From a virus, in the IMG/VR virus record IMGVR_UViG_3300017735_000051, positions 1 to 33,013 of that record: a stretch of 33,013 bases of DNA; one strand, 5' to 3'. The position numbers and the translations under genes were made by a program. The notes beneath the pieces were generated by a model, which worked only from the letters and a program-made list of their open reading frames with translations, did not search any database and was not told where the DNA came from. Positions 29,354 to 33,013 of this stretch are shown piece by piece (position 1 is the stretch's first letter; each line of letters begins with the position of its first letter).

Positions 29354-31447
29354 ATGGAAGATAAAGAGCTAGAAGCATATTATGTTACCTCTGAGCCAAA
29401 TATAAACGAACTGAAAAGCGACTACGAATCCGATGTTACGGATTTGTCCGCTTATGTTTCCCAGTGTCAAGATAGCTATGACAACAGGAACGCAGAATGG
29501 CTAGGTAAAAACAATCAACTTACAAAATCTGGAGACAACGCATTCCCTTGGGAGGGTGCTTGTGACACAGAGGTAAGGCTAATTGAGCAGTGCATTACAA
29601 CCTATGTGGGTTTAATGATGAATTCCCTATCTAGGGCAAATATACGAGCATACCCAGTGGAGTCCTCGGATGTAAAAAAAGCTGGAACAATTTCTTCGTT
29701 TTTAAAGTATATGCAAAAAACATACATTCGGGACTTTGTTTCCGAGTGTGAAACAGCGGCAAATAACCTGCTGGAAAAAGGAATGGCTATTACTTATGTT
29801 GACTGGGAAATGAAATCCAGAACGCACGACGAAGAGTTTAACCTAGAATTAATATCCGAAATCGCTCCCGAGCTATATGAGCTTCTAGCAGACGAAAGCA
29901 GGGACGATGAAACTATCGCGATGATGACCGATATGTTTGACTACGTTGATGTTCCCAAAGCTAAAAAAGCCCTCAAGGAACTCAGGGACTTCGGAGTAGC
30001 AAAAATCCCAGTAGCAAAGAAAGATGTATCTAGACCCTTTGTAGAAACAAAATTTTCTGATATAGATATAGTTATTCCATCCTATGTAACTGACATACAA
30101 CGCTCTCCTAGGGTTCACATGAGAGCTTTTCTTACTCCTCAAGAAATTGAAAACTGCGTAGAAACAAAGGGCTGGAATGCAGAACTAGCTGAGGAGTTAA
30201 TAGAAAAATACAGGGGTTTTGATTTTTCTGGCATGAATCAAGCCTCCATTAATACGACAAGAACTTCCGCAACCAGAGGAGGATCTTCCTACGGAACAAG
30301 TGGAATGCTGGACTCAAAGGATTTGATTGAAGTTATATATACTTATCGGAGATTAATAGATGAAAAGAGCGGATCAGAGGGTATATATTTAACTGTTTGG
30401 AATCCCAAGACAACAACTGGATACCTAAGCAATGAATTGCTGTCGGGTTACGACAGGTATCCCTTTGTTCTTACTCGCTTAAGCAATGCCAACAAGCGAA
30501 TATACGATATAACAACATTTGGCGATCTTCTGAGAGGACCCCAAAAGCAAATGAAAACTTTGCGCGATGGATGGAGTGATCAAATGGCACTCTCCGTTGC
30601 TCCGCCTCTACTTCACCCAGTCGGACGACCCCCAGCCCAAATGGGTGCTGGAGCTTGGATTGGTGTTAGGCAAAACGAAAAGTTTGAATTCATGAGTGTC
30701 CCCAATAACTCTGGGGCGGCTAGTCAGTTGGAAAAGTATGTTCAGCAAGAAGCCATGGACTTAGTTGGATTAAACGAAAACAGTGCATTAAGTCAGCAAA
30801 GACAGCAATTCTTTATTAATAAATTTTTAACACACTGCTCTGAAATACTAAAACTTGCTTACAAGGCTTACTTGGTATTTGGACCAGACGAAAAGTTCTT
30901 TAGAGTCACTGGATATCCAAATGAAATGGTTATTTATCGCTCCCCAGAGGACGAAGAAATAGATGTTTGCATATCCTTCGATGTTCAAAACCAAGACCCA
31001 GAAATGATGAAAGCAAAAATTTCTGCTATTTTAGAATTAGCTAGAACATCTCCGAGCAATACGTTTAATCTACAGGCGGCAGAGCAACTTGCGGCAAACG
31101 CCATTGATCCAAGCATCGCGGACGTTATTATTCAGCCCGAAGGTCAAGGGCAAGAAGAGATGATCAAGAATGTGACCGACGACCTAACAAAAATATATGC
31201 TGGAATTCCAGTGGGGGCTAGACCCAATGGTGGCGAAGTAGCAATGCAAGTTATCCAAGAATACACTCAACAAGAGGATATCCAAAAACGTATGGCTGAG
31301 GACGCTGGATTTGTTGCCAATGTTCAAAATTATGCGGCACAATATCAACAGCAAGCCGTTCAGCAACAAAACGCAGAAATCGGAAAGCTCGGAGCAAACC
31401 CCGCACAAATGGGTAGCGTAAATACTCAGAATATAGAAGAATCCTAA
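29354..31447 (+). CDS. Portal protein
   Basis: This 697-residue protein shows hallmarks I associate with podovirus-type portals: NAFPWEGACDTEVRLIEQCI (about 60-80), a hydrophobic helix-rich wing, DITTFGDLLRGPQKQMKTLR and SDQMALSVAPPLLHP in the stem region (about 390-430). It ends in a Gln-rich helical tail (QQEDIQKRMAEDAG, QYQQQAVQQQNAEIGKLG). The portal forms the dodecameric DNA channel at the capsid vertex. Position after the large terminase supports the call. There is no Shine-Dalgarno site; see the promoter upstream. The stop overlaps the next ATG as TAATG. Confidence 0.8.
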   Translation: MEDKELEAYYVTSEPNINELKSDYESDVTDLSAYVSQCQDSYDNRNAEWLGKNNQLTKSGDNAFPWEGACDTEVRLIEQCITTYVGLMMNSLSRANIRAYPVESSDVKKAGTISSFLKYMQKTYIRDFVSECETAANNLLEKGMAITYVDWEMKSRTHDEEFNLELISEIAPELYELLADESRDDETIAMMTDMFDYVDVPKAKKALKELRDFGVAKIPVAKKDVSRPFVETKFSDIDIVIPSYVTDIQRSPRVHMRAFLTPQEIENCVETKGWNAELAEELIEKYRGFDFSGMNQASINTTRTSATRGGSSYGTSGMLDSKDLIEVIYTYRRLIDEKSGSEGIYLTVWNPKTTTGYLSNELLSGYDRYPFVLTRLSNANKRIYDITTFGDLLRGPQKQMKTLRDGWSDQMALSVAPPLLHPVGRPPAQMGAGAWIGVRQNEKFEFMSVPNNSGAASQLEKYVQQEAMDLVGLNENSALSQQRQQFFINKFLTHCSEILKLAYKAYLVFGPDEKFFRVTGYPNEMVIYRSPEDEEIDVCISFDVQNQDPEMMKAKISAILELARTSPSNTFNLQAAEQLAANAIDPSIADVIIQPEGQGQEEMIKNVTDDLTKIYAGIPVGARPNGGEVAMQVIQEYTQQEDIQKRMAEDAGFVANVQNYAAQYQQQAVQQQNAEIGKLGANPAQMGSVNTQNIEES

Positions 31448-31677
31448 TGTCCATTAAAAAAACCGATAGTCTTTCGGAAGCGGTAAGCTTTCTTTCTAAG
31501 TACGAACAATATCAATATATATTAGAATTTTTAAAACAATGCAGAGAAACTAAATTTGAACTACTGGAAAAAAGTTTAGATGCCTCAGAAAGAGCGGATG
31601 CTAAAATACTTGGTGGTATGATAGAGGACGATTATTTACTAAAAACTCTTAGTCCACAAGAAGATGCCAAATCCTAA
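31447..31677 (+). CDS. Small helical protein after the portal
   Basis: This 76-residue helical protein (AVSFLSKYEQYQYILEFLKQ, then KSLDASERADAKILGG) starts by TAATG and overlaps the next gene by 14 bp. Size, charge and position between portal and basic proteins would fit a small head or scaffold-associated protein, but there is no motif to prove it. Confidence 0.65.
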   Translation: MSIKKTDSLSEAVSFLSKYEQYQYILEFLKQCRETKFELLEKSLDASERADAKILGGMIEDDYLLKTLSPQEDAKS

Positions 31678-31954
31678 ATCCAGCATGAGTTGCGGGGAAA
31701 CCCGACCCAGCAGTCGAGCTGGGAAAAAAATCATGAAGCTCTATTGCAAGGGTGGAAAGAAAAAGTTGGTTCACGCTGGAGCGAAGGGATACGGGCACAA
31801 CTATTCGCCAGCCGCAAGAAAATCATTTAAAGCTCGTCACAAGTGCTCAACAGCCAAGTGGGGAACAGCAAAACATCTAGCCTGCACTAAACTCTGGGCT
31901 GGTAAGGGCGGAAGCAAGAAATCATCACCAAAATCTAAAAAAGGAAAATACTAA
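31664..31954 (+). CDS. Small basic Cys-containing protein (KSFKARHKC motif)
   Basis: This 96-residue, very basic protein has two Cys (10 and about 28) in the N-terminal half, then GYGHNYSPAARKSFKARHKC and TAKHLACTKLW, and a Lys/Ser/Gly tail. The ARRKSFxARHxC...W pattern recurs, to my knowledge, in small proteins of marine phages and some large viruses, possibly as a zinc-binding or DNA-binding element. The function is unknown. Confidence 0.75.
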   Translation: MPNPKSSMSCGETRPSSRAGKKIMKLYCKGGKKKLVHAGAKGYGHNYSPAARKSFKARHKCSTAKWGTAKHLACTKLWAGKGGSKKSSPKSKKGKY

Positions 31955-32130
31955 TGTCATTATTTAAATCAGGACTTCAAGCAGGCATCCGTCTTATCAG
32001 GGGTGGAGCAAATCAAAAACGAACTTTGGGCACTATACCCAAAACCAACGCCAAAGCAGGATACCCAGATCGTGTGGAATCCGCGGGTGTTGTAAGCCAA
32101 ATGGCTAAAAGAAAAGGGAGGAAGAAATAA
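31954..32130 (+). CDS. Small basic protein
   Basis: This 58-residue frame starts by TAATG with the previous gene and ends by TAATG with the next. It begins MSLFKSGLQAGIRLIRGGAN and ends in a Lys/Arg cluster (MAKRKGRKK). The double overlap and the even run of basic genes support it as real. No family is recognised. Confidence 0.7.
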   Translation: MSLFKSGLQAGIRLIRGGANQKRTLGTIPKTNAKAGYPDRVESAGVVSQMAKRKGRKK

Positions 32131-33013
32131 TGGCAAGAAAACAAATAGTTACAGGACTGCTTAAAGGAGCAAAGGCTCTTAAGACTCAAACTAAAAAGCA
32201 GATTTCCAAGCAGGGCTTTGACAACTCAAAGGTTCTTCCACCTAACGTAAAGGTTACTAAGATTAAGAAGCCAGCAACAGCCAAGGTTTCGCCCCCCAAG
32301 AAAACAAGCACCGTAAATGCAAGGAAGGCTACGGGAGCAAAAAAAGTTACTCCAAATAAGGTAAAGGCTCCAGTTAAAAAGGCAGTTTCAAAGCCCTCAA
32401 AAACAAGAACCACTGCTCCAAAAAAGCCATTAACTACTGCTCAAAAGAAAGCAAATGATGCCGCAGTTAAAGCTGGCGAAAAGGCTTCAAGTTCACCAGT
32501 TGTAAAGAAGGGCACTGCAAAAACTAGATCCAAGGGTGCTGAAGCATTAAAAAATGAAGCTCCTGTTAAAGTTGCCAAGAAGAAGGTAGCTAAAAAAGCT
32601 CCAGTTAAAAAAGCTGTTAAAAAGGCGGCAAAAAAAGTAGCTAAGAAAGTGCCAGCTAAAAAGGCGGTTAAAAAAGCTACTAAGTCCAATGCTACAAAGT
32701 CTGTAGAAAAAAATCTTAAAAAGAGTTCTGAGCCCAAGAAAGAAGTTTTTGGAAAAGTAGGAAGGTCCTACCCAGCACCCCCAAAGCAGGGTCCTTCGGG
32801 TGAAGCCGCATTCACGGCTGGTCGCTCAAGTGGTAGAACACAGGGAGGAAAAAGAGCCGCGTCCTTAGCTAGAGCCATAGGAAAAGGAAACACTGTTGGT
32901 AGAAAAGCCAAGAGAGCAACTAAGAAAGCTATTAAAAAATCAAAGCCCTACGCAATCCCCGCTAGCTCACTTGGAGCTGGTTACCTAGGAGGAAAAGCTG
33001 GATCATCGGGATC
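32130..33013 (+). CDS. Histone H1-like Lys/Ala-rich protein (partial)
   Basis: The frame starts at the ATG at 32130 and is still open at the window end (294 codons seen). Residues about 45-200 are built of Lys-Ala-Pro-Val repeats (KKVAKKAPVKKAVKKAAKK, KKVPAKKAVKKATK), closely like the C-terminal tail of eukaryotic histone H1 and bacterial H1-like proteins. The part from about 207 on is less simple (GKVGRSYPAPPKQGPSGEAA, then ASLARAIGKGNTVGRK) and may be a separate domain. A DNA-condensing protein inside the head or injected with DNA is the likely idea, by composition. Confidence 0.8.
   Translation, partial: MARKQIVTGLLKGAKALKTQTKKQISKQGFDNSKVLPPNVKVTKIKKPATAKVSPPKKTSTVNARKATGAKKVTPNKVKAPVKKAVSKPSKTRTTAPKKPLTTAQKKANDAAVKAGEKASSSPVVKKGTAKTRSKGAEALKNEAPVKVAKKKVAKKAPVKKAVKKAAKKVAKKVPAKKAVKKATKSNATKSVEKNLKKSSEPKKEVFGKVGRSYPAPPKQGPSGEAAFTAGRSSGRTQGGKRAASLARAIGKGNTVGRKAKRATKKAIKKSKPYAIPASSLGAGYLGGKAGSSG

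Noticed and set aside
1-33013. Integrase, attachment site, CI-like repressor or tRNA genes
   Set aside because: None was seen on either strand; the HTH segments found are in replication or packaging-type proteins, so no claim of lysogeny is made.

Overview
The window is about 33 kb of a tailed double-stranded DNA bacteriophage genome, AT-rich by eye and densely packed. It encodes a large terminase, a portal, a 1602-residue virion protein, a DnaB-type helicase, ERF recombinase, endonuclease VII, HNH and PD-(D/E)XK nucleases and a SleB-type lysin. No integrase, tRNA or rRNA gene was seen. The large polyvalent internal-virion-type protein and the lack of a tape-measure gene lean towards podovirus-like morphology, but this is inference. 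The small basic proteins at both ends are of a type I associate with marine phages. The host is unresolved: many starts have AT-rich leaders without a Shine-Dalgarno site, yet two promoters look like ordinary sigma-70 sites.

Layout. (1) 1-13440, plus strand: a late block of small basic proteins, a 1078-residue protein dominated by a Ser/Thr/Asn-rich tract, four unrecognised probable structural proteins, and the 1602-residue protein with an HExxH motif. (2) 13424-20269, minus strand: replication, recombination and nucleotide metabolism (PD-(D/E)XK nuclease, HNH, DnaB helicase, MazZ-like protein, ERF, endonuclease VII, RecB-like nuclease, winged-helix replication protein), cut by two hairpin terminators. 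(3) 20380-24.5 kb, minus strand: a separate module ending in a UUCG-loop terminator. It holds a SleB lysin, a VWA/HExxH protein, a MoxR/CobS-like AAA+ ATPase and small ORFs, and three of its genes share a related leader. (4) 24.1-25.07 kb: the divergent switch region, with doubtful tiny ORFs, a G-quadruplex motif, palindromes and a 21-bp repeat array. (5) 25075-33013, plus strand: the packaging block, with a probable small terminase, a sulfotransferase-like and a 2-oxoglutarate hydroxylase-like gene, large terminase, portal, and a run of very basic proteins ending in a histone H1-like protein cut by the window edge.

The late block probably wraps around, because the window starts and ends inside it and no major capsid or tail-tube gene is recognisable. 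The segment is therefore probably part of a circular or permuted genome larger than 33 kb. The most unusual points are the AAA+/VWA-metallopeptidase module with repeated leaders; the sulfotransferase plus hydroxylase pair between the terminase genes; the 21-bp repeats found both inside the replication gene and at the divergent promoter region; and sigma-70-like promoters placed so close to ATG that the transcripts would be nearly leaderless.
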